Part shown: positions 54,761 through 64,000 of the stretch, piece by piece
Numbering within the stretch: the first letter of the stretch is position 1
How the letters are laid out: every line of letters begins with the position of its first letter
Assembly (NCBI GenBank): GCA_025200525.1
Contig: CM045759.1
Span: forward strand, 4,526,001-4,590,000
DNA: 64,000 nucleotides
DNA from: Camellia lanceoleosa
Lineage: Eukaryota > Streptophyta > Magnoliopsida > Ericales > Theaceae
Reading direction: 5' to 3'
Notes under the pieces: model-generated
Databases searched by the model: none
What the model was told of the DNA's origin: nothing
Seen by the model: the letters and a program-made list of their open reading frames with translations, nothing else
Translations under genes and position numbers: made by a program

Positions 54761-55804
54761 TAATTAAAATAATATCATAATTAATAACTAGTAGCATAAA
54801 AATTATAATTAAAATCATAAAATTAATATTGGACATATGGTACATACCTATAAAAAGGTGTGTATATAGATTCTCTGAAATAAAATGTTTCAGCCTTTCT
54901 GTAATAATTAATGTTTTAGCCTTTCTTTAATAATTAATTAAGAAGGGATCTAGAGCAGGCATATTGCCTAATATTTACTCATAAGTCTCATTTTGTAAAT
55001 TTATACTTTATCAAGTCTTAAATAAGATTTTTTTTTTTCAAGTCTTATTAATTTTCAATAGACAAAATTACTCTTCAAATAATGGTTGTTCATCATTTGT
55101 AATTGTTTATAAAAAAGAATCGTAATGTAACATTTATTTTGATTTTTAAAATTTCAAATCATCTTAATTTTTACAATATATATTTATTTATTTTTTATAA
55201 AATTTATATTTCTAGAATCAACACAATGAAATCTATCAAATAAAATTACTATTAAATATAAAATTATATAAAAATAAAAAAATATTTTCTTATTTTAAAT
55301 TTACATTTTAAACCATTTTTAATAGTAAGTTTTCTTAACTTAACTAATAATATTTTTTTGGTCTAATTTTTTTTTTCAGGCTTAAAATTGAGGATATTCT
55401 TAGTTTAAAATTACAAAAACTGGTTCAGTTTTAAAAATGAAAAAACATTCAAACTATTCTCAGTTAATATGGGAAAAAAACTAAAAAATTTCTCAGTTTT
55501 ACTAAATAGTTTCGCAAATTGAGAAATGATTAGTTTTGTATAGGTAAAAGAATAATATTTTATTTTTAAAAAAAATTTATATCCAATATTGGTTTTATTT
55601 GATAGATCTCATTGTGTAGACTCCAAAAATATAAATTTTAGTAAAAATAAATGTGTATAATAAAAGTTATGAAATTTTTAAGTTTTGAAGCAATAAAACA
55701 AAAGTAAAATGTCGCATAGCAATATCATTTGAATAAGAGAAATTATCTAATGCTTTTGAGGTATAGTTACATGATTATCAAAAGACTTGTAATTGGTAGA
55801 GAGG
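54761..55804. other. Intergenic; contains the second copy of the 6.8-kb duplicated segment
   Basis: 54880-54975 matches 6755-6870 (TTTCAGCCTTTCT, AGAAGGGATCTAGAG, AGGCATATT). The rest is AT-rich with short inverted stretches around 55190-55650 (TGATAGATTTCATTGTG type). No gene seen. Confidence 0.5.
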
Positions 55805-55809
55805 GTGAA

Positions 55810-57987
55810 TATAGCGATCCCGGTATTCCATTTACTGTTCAGTTGTTTTCCAGACTCGGTTCCGAGGGATTGGTAGTGTGTCTATCTTGTTGTCGTCCTT
55901 TAATTCCATTTGTTTGAGTTTTGGGATGTTTTGGATAGGTGTGTTACAGGTTGGTTGAGCCTGAGTCTCAAATCTACTTGCCCAAGTTTTTGGTGTTACG
56001 CTCGAGCGGGTTGTTTTACGCTCGAGCGGGGTTTGGTTTTTGGTTGTCCGCTCGAGCGGGCCTTCTTGCGCTCGAGCGGGATTTACACACTCCCAGTATT
56101 TTGTTTTCTGCAAAACTTCTGCAGATGTGATTTCTACGCTCGAGCGGATTTCCTGCGCTCGAGCGGACTTGTTGGCGCTCAAGCGGGTAGTACATTGTTA
56201 GTGTAGGTTCTGGGAGGGGGAAACCTACGCTCGAGCGGACTGGTTTTCGCGCTCGAGTGGATGTACTTTATTCTTGTGTCTTGGCGCTCGAGCGGACGTA
56301 GTTTTTTGTTCTTTACGCTCGAGCGTTGTGTTTTCCGCTCGAGCGAGAATGTCGTATATCAGTTAACAGCTGGGCATTTTTGAATCACTTTTTACTTTAT
56401 CTATCTCTCTCTTACTTTCCCAAAAGCTATTTTGAGAACCTCTCTCTCTAGAAACTCCCTTCTCTCTAGGGTTTGATCTAGTTAGAGTGCTTTCCTTCTC
56501 TTTGGCCTTTACAAAAAAGTTGTTGATCGTCGAGGGCTATCTTTTGATCCGAAAAATTTGTGATTTGAAGCACTTTTGTTTTCTTCATCTTCTTCGTTGG
56601 GTGTCACCTTTTGAGGTAGGGATATCCTACTCCTTATGGATTTTGTCTTTAAATTTTAACATTTTCATATGTTGGGTGTTGTTTGGTAGTTTTGAGAAAG
56701 TTTGAGCCTTTTGTGTAATTTTACAAAAGATTGGGGTTTGTTTATAATAAACCTAAATGCAAGTTTGGCATGGGAAAATGATATAGATGATGGAATGTGG
56801 ATGAAAATGGAACCTTAGGGTTGTTTTGTTAATTAAGGGAATTTGCCCTAATTGGTTTAATTAATTAATGTATATAATTAATTAAAGGAAAAGAGGAAGT
56901 GATTTGGAAATGTTGAAATTGGGATTGTATGGGACTAAAGGGTGTAGTCAAATCATTCATTACTCACCTAGTCGAAATGTTGATATAGTATCCATTTGTG
57001 CATTTATTTCCTGTTTAGAAATAATTGCTTTGGGCTACCGGTGGAGGGTAGTTTTGATTGTTGTAGATAATGCATGATGATTAGGCAAACTAAAACTAAT
57101 CAATTGGAATGTGTCATGGAATATGACAGTTGATAGAATACATTAACTTTATGTATTGTTTGATTGTGTATAGAACCTATGTGTTTATATGCATTGTGTG
57201 TGTAGAGGAGGAGATGGGGGATGTACTCCACGATTTAGGAGAAGATGTGGGATGTACCTCTAAACCAGATAGTGTTCGGAGGAGATGGGGGATGAACTCC
57301 GTAGATATAGCTCATATGCTTATCTTTGAGAAGTGTAGACACAATTCATATGCTTGTCTAGAGAAGTATAGATATAGCTCATATGCTTATCTTTGGTTGC
57401 ATGATATAGTTCTTATACTTATCTGTTGAGATGTTGATATAGCTAATATGCTTATCTGTTGATGTATTAATTCAGCTAGTGTGCTTATCTACTGAAAATG
57501 GAATAATGAAAAGTGACATAGACTTGTAAGTCATGTAACTGTAATGTGATATAAGTGGATATATATGTGTTGGCCATCTATCAACTGCTAATCTTTTAGT
57601 CATTGTTCATAGCTGGTTTAGTGTATTTCTATTGGGCTGTAGCTCACCCTATATGGGAACATCATTTTCAGGTACAGGTAGCATGCCACCTCCAAGGACA
57701 TAGCTTGGGAGGCTAAAGGCAGTCAGACTTTTTGGATGTTATTTCCCTTTTGATGTATTACATGTAAATTCAAGCCTAGGGCTTAATGTGTATATGAGTT
57801 AGTACTCATTTCTTGTAACCAAGTGTTGGCTTGGAAAGTTGTAAGCCCATGGGGCGTTTACTTTTGTTGTCAACATGTAATACTTTTTGTAAGGAAATAT
57901 TCTGATGAATAAAATGATGTTGATCTTTTGTATATCAATGTATGTCAATATTGTTGAGTTTAATGTTATTATTTTGAGGGCGTTACA
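55810..57987 (+). mobile_element. 2,178-bp solo LTR (gypsy-like) with CTCGAG palindrome array
   Basis: 5-bp target duplication GTGAA at 55805-55809 and 57988-57992. It starts TATAGCGATCCCGGTATTCC (TG decayed to TA) and ends GAGGGCGTTACA, roughly complementary ends. A CT-rich leader-like part at 56395-56480 and GCTCACCCTATATGGG near 57640 parallel the other long solo LTR. At 57300-57490 a ~38-bp unit (GATATAGCTCATATGCTTATCT) is repeated five times imperfectly. There are no internal coding genes, so this is a solo LTR. Confidence 0.7.
55999..56348. repeat. Twelve dispersed copies of a CGCTCGAGCG palindrome
   Basis: Between 55999 and 56348 the 10-bp palindrome CGCTCGAGCG, mostly followed by G or GG, occurs 12 times (11 with an intact CTCGAG; one CTCAAG and one CTCGAGTG variant). 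The copies are separated by unrelated T-rich spacers of 8-60 bp. The spacers differ, so this is not a simple tandem duplication. It lies in the U3-like first quarter of the solo LTR. Confidence 0.9.
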
Positions 57988-57992
57988 GTGAA

Positions 57993-58340
57993 ACTCACAA
58001 TTTTGTATTGGCGCATAAGACATAATACTTGATAATTGGTGGATAATATTGTCATGTGGTGACACTTAATAATAATATTTTTTTATTAGCACTCAATTCC
58101 ATCTGTTTTTTAATAAGGGTAGAACTGTCCTATATACATAAATATTTTGAAAATAGGATTTTATGGGTTAAAAAAACAGAGATTTATTAGGAAATCTCTT
58201 TTCAAGTAATTGTATCTCAATTAGTCCATAACATATTATTGTATTATAATAAATCATATTATTTGGACATTTGATCTACCAAATTTTAAGGAAAAATTAC
58301 TCATAAATCCCATTTTAGTAAATGTTACTCTAGTTAGTCC
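57993..58340. other. Intergenic, nothing recognised
   Basis: AT-rich sequence; no gene. The last part (ATTACTCATAAATCCCATTTT, AGTTAGTCC) resembles 10190-10260. Confidence 0.5.
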
Positions 58341-58343
58341 TAA

Positions 58344-59331
58344 GGGCGTGTTTGATTCGCCGGATTAGGGGGGAGGGGACTATCCACTATTTGGATTGTA
58401 ATCCAAATAGTGCTCCTTATCTGTCGTTTAATTTTTTTTAGTCCGCCGGACATGGAGTCCGGCCGGACTCCTTATCCCCCATATGGGCGACTATTGTGTC
58501 CTAGGGGGGATGGGACAATTTGTGAGGGACTATCCACTTTTGGAATTAGATGCTAAAATGACCATTTTGACCTTCTACTATTTAATTATGTATTATATTT
58601 ACTAAAATTCAATAAAATTTAAATGTCTCAATTTAAAAATAAAATAATTTTATTTAACTTTTTATTGATGTTTTATTTATTTAATTTTTTAAAATAATTT
58701 TTTACAGATATTTTATTGATGTTTTATTTTAAAATTTTATTTATAATTTATTTAATTTCATTATTTAAATTTTAATTAAAAAAATAATATAAATTTTTTA
58801 TACAGGTTGTGCAGTATTTTATTATATCAAATTTAGTGGTTATACATGTTATACCGTAATGATTTATTAAATAATATAAAAAAATAATGTCCTCTGTATT
58901 TTATTACATAATTTAGTGGTATTTGTTATACAGTAATGATTTAAAACAAATTTATTTAAAATTTTAATTAAAAAAATAATATAAATTATTTATTGATATT
59001 TTATTTATTTATTTATTTATTTAAAAAAATAAATTTATTTAATTGTGTAAAAAATAAAATAAAATATTAAAGATATGTTTAATATTACTATTACTTAGTA
59101 AACAATTGAAAAAGGGTAAAATAGTCTTTTGTTCATTTATCCTATCCAGTCCGTCCAACCAAACGTTAGATTCACTAAAAATAGTCCTTTCCAGACATCT
59201 AATCCTATGAAAAAACAAACACAAGATACATATCCAATCTAACCAAATAGTCCGGGGGATTCACAGTCCCAAGACTCAAGTTCGATGGATTCTAATCTCC
59301 CCTTATCTAGTTCGTCCAATCAAACACACCC
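58344..59331 (+). mobile_element. 988-bp PIF/Harbinger-like TIR element, copy 2
   Basis: Flanked by TAA (58341-58343) and TGA (59332-59334). The ends GGGCGTGTTTGATTCG and, outwards, GGGTGTGTTTGATTGGACG are inverted, followed by GGATTAGGGG/GATAAGGGGAGATT. Same family and nearly the same length as 11020-12009, opposite orientation. AT-rich interior, no transposase. Confidence 0.7.
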
Positions 59332-59450
59332 TGAGTGTTTTTTTTTTTAAAACCATTTAGTCTTTTTTTATTTTTGGTGTGATATATGTTTTTGATATAT
59401 GATGTTTGATGATGTTGATGATGTTGTTGGTGTACAACAGATAGCTGCGC

Positions 59451-59630
59451 TACTCCGTCTCCGACTGCATCTCCCTTTGCTCCGATCCCACCACCTCGGT
59501 CCCCAACTGCTCCGCCGCCAACCATCGCCTCATCATCCTCGACGAGTCCTGCAAGTTCCATCCGGTAAATCCCGGCTACTTTGCTTGCGTAGGCCGAATC
59601 TGCACAGACCTCATCGTTGCCACCGTCGCA
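59451..59630 (+). pseudogene. AZG-type adenine/guanine permease fragment A
   Basis: 60 codons in frame: [55 protein letters not shown], then array sequence and a stop. This matches the extracellular loop and the next helix start of plant AZG1/AZG2-like permeases ([25 protein letters not shown]), as recalled from the family. Those proteins import adenine, guanine and possibly cytokinins at the plasma membrane. In the native protein this part follows fragment B, so the order here is reversed. Non-functional. Confidence 0.75.
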
Positions 59631-59655
59631 ATGATGATGTAGACTGAACACATTC

Positions 59656-59768
59656 ATGGCAGAGAGCAGAGTCGGAAAACACTTCAAGCTCACTGACCAC
59701 AAAACCACCTTCACAACGGATGCCTCCATCCTCTCCGACTCTGGCAGCACCTGCTCCATCTCCGACTA
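59656..59768 (+). pseudogene. AZG-type adenine/guanine permease fragment B (N-terminal, internally deleted)
   Basis: ATG at 59656: [20 protein letters not shown], then [18 protein letters not shown] and array sequence to a TGA. The SRVGKxFKL...TTFTT part is the AZG N-terminus. It jumps directly to ASILSDSG, so the stretch covering the first membrane helix (about 18 residues in the family) is missing. It overlaps the start of fragment A by the C(S)xSD motif, so both derive from adjacent parts of one gene. Confidence 0.75.
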
Positions 59769-60215
59769 CGATGATGATGTAGACTGAACACATTCATGTT
59801 GATGATGTTTTATGATGTTGGTAAGGTTGATGATGTTTGATGTTGTAGTTCATGTTTGATGATGTTTGATGTTGTAGTTCATGTTTAATGATGTTGATAA
59901 TATTACTGATGTTTAATAAGGTTAAAGATGTAGTTGATGTTTGATTATATTCACAATGTTGATGATGTATGATGATGTCTGATGATGTAGTTGATGTTTG
60001 ATGATGTTGATGATGTTTTATGACGTTGGTGATGATGTTTGATGATGTTCACAATGTTGGTGATGTACACTAATGTTTGATGATGCAGTTGATGATGTAT
60101 GATGATGTTTGATGATGTAATTGATATGATGTTGATGATGTTTTATGATGTTGGTGATGTTGATGATGTTTGATGATATAGTTGATGTTTGATGGTGTTG
60201 ATGATGTTGTTGGTG

Positions 60216-62292
60216 TAGCGGTGCTGTTTGGGAAGGGCTCACGGGCTATATGAGCCACATACGACAAGTGAGGCTCATTTAGCCAGAAGCGACAAAACAC
60301 GGTTGCTAGGGTTGGGGGAGGAACTCTTTTATGGGTGAATTGACCAAAATACCCTCAGATCTCTTTCCAAACTCATTTCGTCCTTACGCATCACAACACA
60401 CACACACAACACAAGCAACACAGCTAGGGCACGGAAGGAGCGACCTAGGCGATCTCTTCCAACCATCGGCGACGACATCCAATCTACGGCTTGGCTAGAC
60501 CGATCGGCACCGGCATAGGCTTCTGGCGGCGGAGAACTTGTCGACACAGCACCGATTAATTGGTAACTCTTCCAAATCAGAACTGATTTCGTAGATCGTA
60601 ATGCCCAATGTTTCATGAATGGAATGTTTATATTTTTTTCTACGTTTTGCCTTCCCCCACTTCAGATCGCAGTGTATTTTGGCCTGTATTGATGGTATGT
60701 CGTTGTAGATTTGCGGATCTGGAGATATTAAAAAAATTTTCCTTGTTAATTTTTTTGTAATCTGTATTAAAAATTTTAAAATCCAAATATCCCGATCCAC
60801 AAAAATCTGTATTACAATTTTTTTTCTTGTTAATTTCCTTCCCCCAATGTTTTTTTTCATATTTTTTTCTTCCCCCCCCCCCTTAAAATTAATTTGCCGA
60901 TCTAGGGATATCTTCGTATGTCGTTGTAGAATTTTTGTTCAAATAAGCAGATGATAAATTACAATTCATAAAATTAATTTTCGTTCAAATAAGCAGATGA
61001 TAAAATTAATTAAAACTGTGGCCTGTACTCGCATTCTAATTTACATTTCTTAAATTATATTGGTTATCAAATTAATTTCATTTTTTTCCCATATTCTGTT
61101 CTTCATCAATACAGACTCACATTGTAATTTACATTTTTTCAAATATATGTATGTGTTTTTTATTAATTACATTTTTTAATTTTCAGATTCTGTTGTTCAT
61201 GAATTAATACGCACATTGTAACTTACATTTTTTAAATTATATTGCTTATCAAATACATTTCATTTTTTTTTCCATATTCTGTTCTTCATCAGTACAGACT
61301 CACATTGTAATTTACATTCTCTCAAATATATGTATGTGTTTTTTTTTAATTACATTTTTTACTTTTCAGATTCTGTTGTTCATGAATTAATACTCACATT
61401 GTAATTTACATTTCTGAAATTATATTGGTTATCAAATTAATTAAAATCTTTTTTCCAGATTCTGTTCTTCATCAGTACAGACTCACATTGTAATTTACAT
61501 TTTTTGAAATACATGTATGGGGTTTTTATTAATTACATTTTCTAATTTTCAGATTATGTTCTTCATGAATAAATACTCACATTGCAATTTACATATTTTT
61601 GTTAAAATAATTGGTTATCAAATTAATTACATTTTTTTTTTCCGATTCTGTTCTTCTTCCATAAATACTGACATTGTAATTTACATATTTTTAAGGGGAA
61701 TAAGAAAAAATAATTATACAATTGATGAAATTTTTCTTGGTGCAACTTGGACACATAAACACTTGCAACAAACACAGGACTGACTTCGACCATACATAGA
61801 AAATTTTTATACGACTACAAAAATACAAATATTTCTTCACTATTCCATTACATTGTAATTTCCTCAACAACAAAAAAAAAAGTAAATTAGCAAAAGAGGG
61901 TGTCAATCACGTACGTTTTATTCCAAAACTCATGGCAAGTGTGGTCTCATTTCAAGCATAACATCACCCTTTCGGAGTAACCTAAAGTTACATTAACACC
62001 CTAACCCCTTTCAAACAAAATTTTTCAATCCCGGCAACTACCACTTTGCAATTGTCCACACTAATTTTTTATAAATTTTTTTTTTATCAGCGAAATTTAG
62101 TTATTAGTTATACATATTGTCAAACACTTGAGGCAACCAATGTACTACTGCTTGGAGATGCACAATACCCTTATCATTATTACGTGTCCATGGTCGGAAT
62201 CAGAAACTCTCATTTTGTTAAGATTTGTACGTTTCGATGTTCAGTCATGTACATTTAAAAACATATTTATGCTATTGTTTGTAAATCGTAGC
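60216..62292 (+). other. Upstream region of the GRF-protein gene: leader-like DNA and long first intron
   Basis: 60219 onward starts GGTGCTGTTTGGG right after the GATGATGTT array and is GC-richer to about 60560, with a TATATGAG near 60247, a CA run (60393-60408) and a possible donor TTGGTAACTC at 60559. This could be a promoter plus 5' leader. 61020-61690 is a tandem repeat annotated separately. No coding frame before 62293. Confidence 0.45.
61020..61690. repeat. Dimeric ~183-bp tandem repeat (3.5 copies)
   Basis: CTTCATCARTACAGACTCAC recurs at 61101, 61284 and 61468 (spacings 183 and 184). Each unit consists of two related ~90-bp halves sharing CACATTGTAATTTACATT and TTCAGATTCTGTTSTTCAT, so this is a small higher-order repeat. 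The array lies between the leader-like sequence and the first coding exon. Confidence 0.85.
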
Positions 62293-62702
62293 ATGGCTTC
62301 GTTTACATCTACTGCAACTTCCACTACATGGCCACGAATGTGTGCCTGCGGACATGGCCCCTGTGTTGTTAAGATTTCTAGGTCCACCAAAAATCCAAGG
62401 CGTCCCTACTTTGCATGCCCTCGCCCTTTGGTGAGTGACCCATTCTTTTAGGTCATAACTGCCCTTCGTTAACAACCCATGAAACTAATAGTTCCATAAT
62501 TTGCACTCATCAGCCCTGTGTCAGTTAGATTGGTTGGTGCGATGAACCCAGGCGAGAAAACCAAGACTTTGCATCACCCAGGGATGAATTTGTCATGCAA
62601 TTGCGGGCTGATGTCATAGACCTTCAACAATCCTTTCGTGTCCTTAAGACCATCGTGTATGTGCTATGTATTGTCGTTGTCGTTTTGTTGTTCCGTATGT
62701 AA
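62293..62702 (+). CDS. Small GRF zinc-finger protein with C-terminal membrane segment (2 exons, 103 aa)
   Basis: Exons 62293-62430 and 62529-62702. The donor is CTTTG|GTGAGT and the acceptor GTCAGTTAG|ATT; phase is 0. Residues 16-45 form a zf-GRF (CACGHGPCVVKISRSTKN, RRPYFACPRP), completed across the splice by GWCDE. An alpha-helical part (FVMQLRADVIDLQQSFRVL) and a hydrophobic C-terminus (IVYVLCIVVVVLLF) before TAA follow. This is the common plan of short plant GRF proteins: zinc finger, short coiled segment, tail anchor. The alternative acceptor CATCAG 18 bases earlier gives an early TAG, so the later one was chosen. GRF domains bind nucleic acid; the role here is unknown. Such proteins are often transposon-associated. 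Confidence 0.65.
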
Positions 62703-63019
62703 GCAACGTTACGTACATGCAGTATGTAAAAACACGTTACTATGTTGCTTCTTTATTGGTAATATGTAAAATAGTATGTACAAACACGTTACTATGTTGG
62801 TAGTTTCGAAACGGTAGACGTATTACTGACTATCATAACTATGTGCACTTCTAACTTCCATGTAACCTGTGGTACTATATAATTAATGTGCAATGTTTAA
62901 ATGCTGCGTAACTTAGCATCCTATCTCTCTGTTTATTTGTTATTAATGTGTAATGGCTTATGAGTTTGTATGTAACAACCGTATGTGTGATGGTAATCTT
63001 TTGTAAACGAACATTAGTA
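62703..63019. other. Spacer between the GRF and Myb/SANT-like genes
   Basis: 317 bases with two copies of a block AACACGTTACTATGTTG (about 62730 and 62786) and GTAATGGCTTATG. It could hold a poly(A) site and the next promoter; nothing definite is seen. Confidence 0.4.
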
Positions 63020-64000
63020 ATGGCTTCCGTACGTACTTCTCCGCGTACCAAATCGAAAAGCAAAGGCGTTGTCACTGACAAGTCAAGCAGTCTTGAAGAT
63101 ACACACAGTCGTTTAAGCCACAAGGCCACATGGGACAGTGCCTCAACCCGCGTTTTTCTGCAACTGATTGCGAATGAGATAAGTAAAGGCAATCGCCCAT
63201 TCCTAGTCCTCAGCCAAGCAGGGTACAAGTCGTTGGGAAGAAAATTTGAGAGAAAAACAGGAAGACAACATGGACTCAAACAGTTGAAGAATAAGTACAT
63301 GCGTCTGAAAAAAGAGTGGCAAGCTTGGACAAAGTTGATGGATTCAAGCAAAGGAGTGTCAGGTATAGGGTTTGACGTTGATACCGGTATGTTTCAGGCA
63401 CCCGAGGAGTGGTGGGACAAAATGGAATCGGTAAGTACATGTACTATTATATTTCATATGTGTCATTCACCAGTATATTTTTAACTTTTGTAGTTCAATT
63501 GTTATTAATTAAATCAAATGTAACATCATTCTCTTTCATATTTCTCTATTTCAACAGATAAACAAGATGTGTGCAAAGTTCAGGAAAAAAACCTTAGAAC
63601 ATCGTGACTTGATGGAGACCGTCTTTATGGGGGCATCAGCTACTGGGAAGCACCATTGGACCCCGGGCAAGGAACTTCCTGAAGTTGCTGAGGACTCATC
63701 TGATTCAGTGCACAGTTTGGGGGCCCAGCCATTTGCTGATCCGATACCCGCAGGAGTACAGGACGTGGATTCAGATTCTTCACTGGAGCATGTTCCGATT
63801 GAAAAGGAGAAAAAGAGAAAGACGCCATCAAGCAGTGTTTCAAAGTCGAAGAAGGCAACAAGTGGCGCGTCAGTTATTGCGGAAAGCATGAACACTCTTA
63901 CCAATGTGGTGCGTACAAAGAATCAGCAGGCTACGGTGAGGCATGTCACTGGCAACGAATCGCTTTTAACTATTTTGGAGTGTATGCATCGCCTGACAGG
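63020..64000 (+). CDS. Myb/SANT-like DNA-binding domain protein (LIMYB-type), 3' end beyond the window
   Basis: Exon 1 63020-63430 (137 codons, donor ATCG|GTAAGT), exon 2 from 63558 (acceptor TTTCAACAG), phase 0, open to 64000. Residues about 35-135 form a Myb/SANT-like domain (Myb_DNA-bind_3): KATWDSASTRVFLQL, EISKGNRPF, SQAGYKSLGRKFERKTG, QLKNKYMRLKKEWQAWTKL, then FDVDTGMFQAPEEWWDKM. Exon 2 begins NKMCAKFRKKTLEHRDLME. An acidic/Ser-rich stretch and a basic KEKKRKTPSSSVSKSKKA segment (likely nuclear signal) follow. Plants have many such LIMYB-like genes. The same domain is ORF1 of PIF/Harbinger transposons, so a transposon origin is possible. ATG chosen because the conserved domain follows and no upstream ATG is better. 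Confidence 0.8.

Larger units (their letters stand above)
59395..60215. repeat. GATGATGTT tandem array enclosing gene fragments
   Basis: Degenerate 9-12-bp units (GATGATGTT, TGATGTTTGATGATGTA) run from 59395 to 59430 and from 59790 to 60215. They are interrupted by two GC-rich coding fragments. A 26-bp sequence (GATGATGTAGACTG then AACACATTCATG) stands after each fragment (59631-59658 and 59771-59798), linking the array and the fragments. Open frames on the minus strand here are array artefacts. Confidence 0.85.

Noticed and set aside
55999..56348. CRISPR-like direct repeats with unique spacers
   Set aside because: The 10-bp unit is a palindrome, spacers range from 8 to 60 bp, and the array lies in a solo LTR of a plant genome.
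57130..57429. 99-codon frame with repeated SYAYL motifs
   Set aside because: Produced by the ~38-bp imperfect tandem repeat in the solo LTR.
60018..60300. Ser/His/Ile-rich minus-strand frames
   Set aside because: Translations of the GATGATGTT array.
61020..61690. CRISPR-like spaced repeat
   Set aside because: Plant nuclear DNA; the period is a 183-bp dimeric tandem repeat with related, not unique, intervening sequence.
62875..63351. 158-codon minus-strand frame
   Set aside because: Antisense shadow of the Myb/SANT-like exon, which has clear domain motifs and splice sites on the plus strand.
1..64000. tRNA, rRNA or other structured RNA genes
   Set aside because: No cloverleaf, 5S-type or snoRNA-type sequence was recognised on reading; TGGTATCAGAGC-like matches are retrotransposon primer-binding sites, not tRNA genes.

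Overview
This window is AT-rich nuclear DNA from a flowering plant, probably a woody eudicot; the species cannot be read from the sequence. The evidence is GT-AG introns, TATA boxes, a plant-specific ankyrin/PGG gene family, plant-type Ty1-copia and L1-like elements, hAT, MULE, PIF/Harbinger-like and Helitron-like elements, and many A/T, GA and TA microsatellites. Most of the sequence is nested transposon debris around three host-like gene models, all on the + strand.

Layout. 1-5062: decayed Ty1-copia retrotransposon on the - strand (gag, protease, integrase and RT recognisable, all interrupted; the window cuts into RNase H). 5063-12009: repeat mosaic with an 81-bp duplication, a MULE-like MITE, a miniature LTR retrotransposon (TRIM) with 118-bp LTRs in a tandem arrangement, copia LTR/RNase H remnants, a broken copy of the last ankyrin-gene intron and exon (about 9.3-9.65 kb), and a ~990-bp TIR element. 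12139-38967: one seven-exon ankyrin-repeat/PGG-domain membrane protein gene (ACD6/ITN1-like, predicted 687 aa). All six introns keep the reading frame. Intron 2 is 15.3 kb and holds an ~830-bp foldback, a dead L1-type LINE with two hAT insertions, a TIR element filled with GGT minisatellite, and other repeats. Intron 5 holds a clean hAT element.

38968-45768: copia 3' remnant, hAT-like and Helitron-like sequence. Here a 1,135-bp MULE-like element with a perfect 9-bp target duplication carries the first exon of a microsomal glutathione S-transferase 3-like gene (a Pack-MULE) plus an ACGT-rich minisatellite. 45951-51211 and 55810-57987: two long solo LTRs with perfect 5-bp target duplications; the second contains twelve copies of a CGCTCGAGCG palindrome. 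Between them lie a 1,658-bp MULE-like element (9-bp target duplication) and a 541-bp Helitron. 58344-59331: second copy of the ~990-bp TIR element. 59395-60215: a GATGATGTT tandem array enclosing two shuffled exon fragments of an AZG-type adenine/guanine permease.

60216-64000: leader-like sequence, a dimeric ~183-bp tandem repeat, a small GRF zinc-finger protein with a C-terminal membrane segment, and a Myb/SANT-like (LIMYB-type) gene that runs off the window. These last two may be host genes or the first part of an autonomous PIF/Harbinger-type transposon. The annotation rests on reading frames, splice-site phase and repeat structure seen by eye; no homology search was run.
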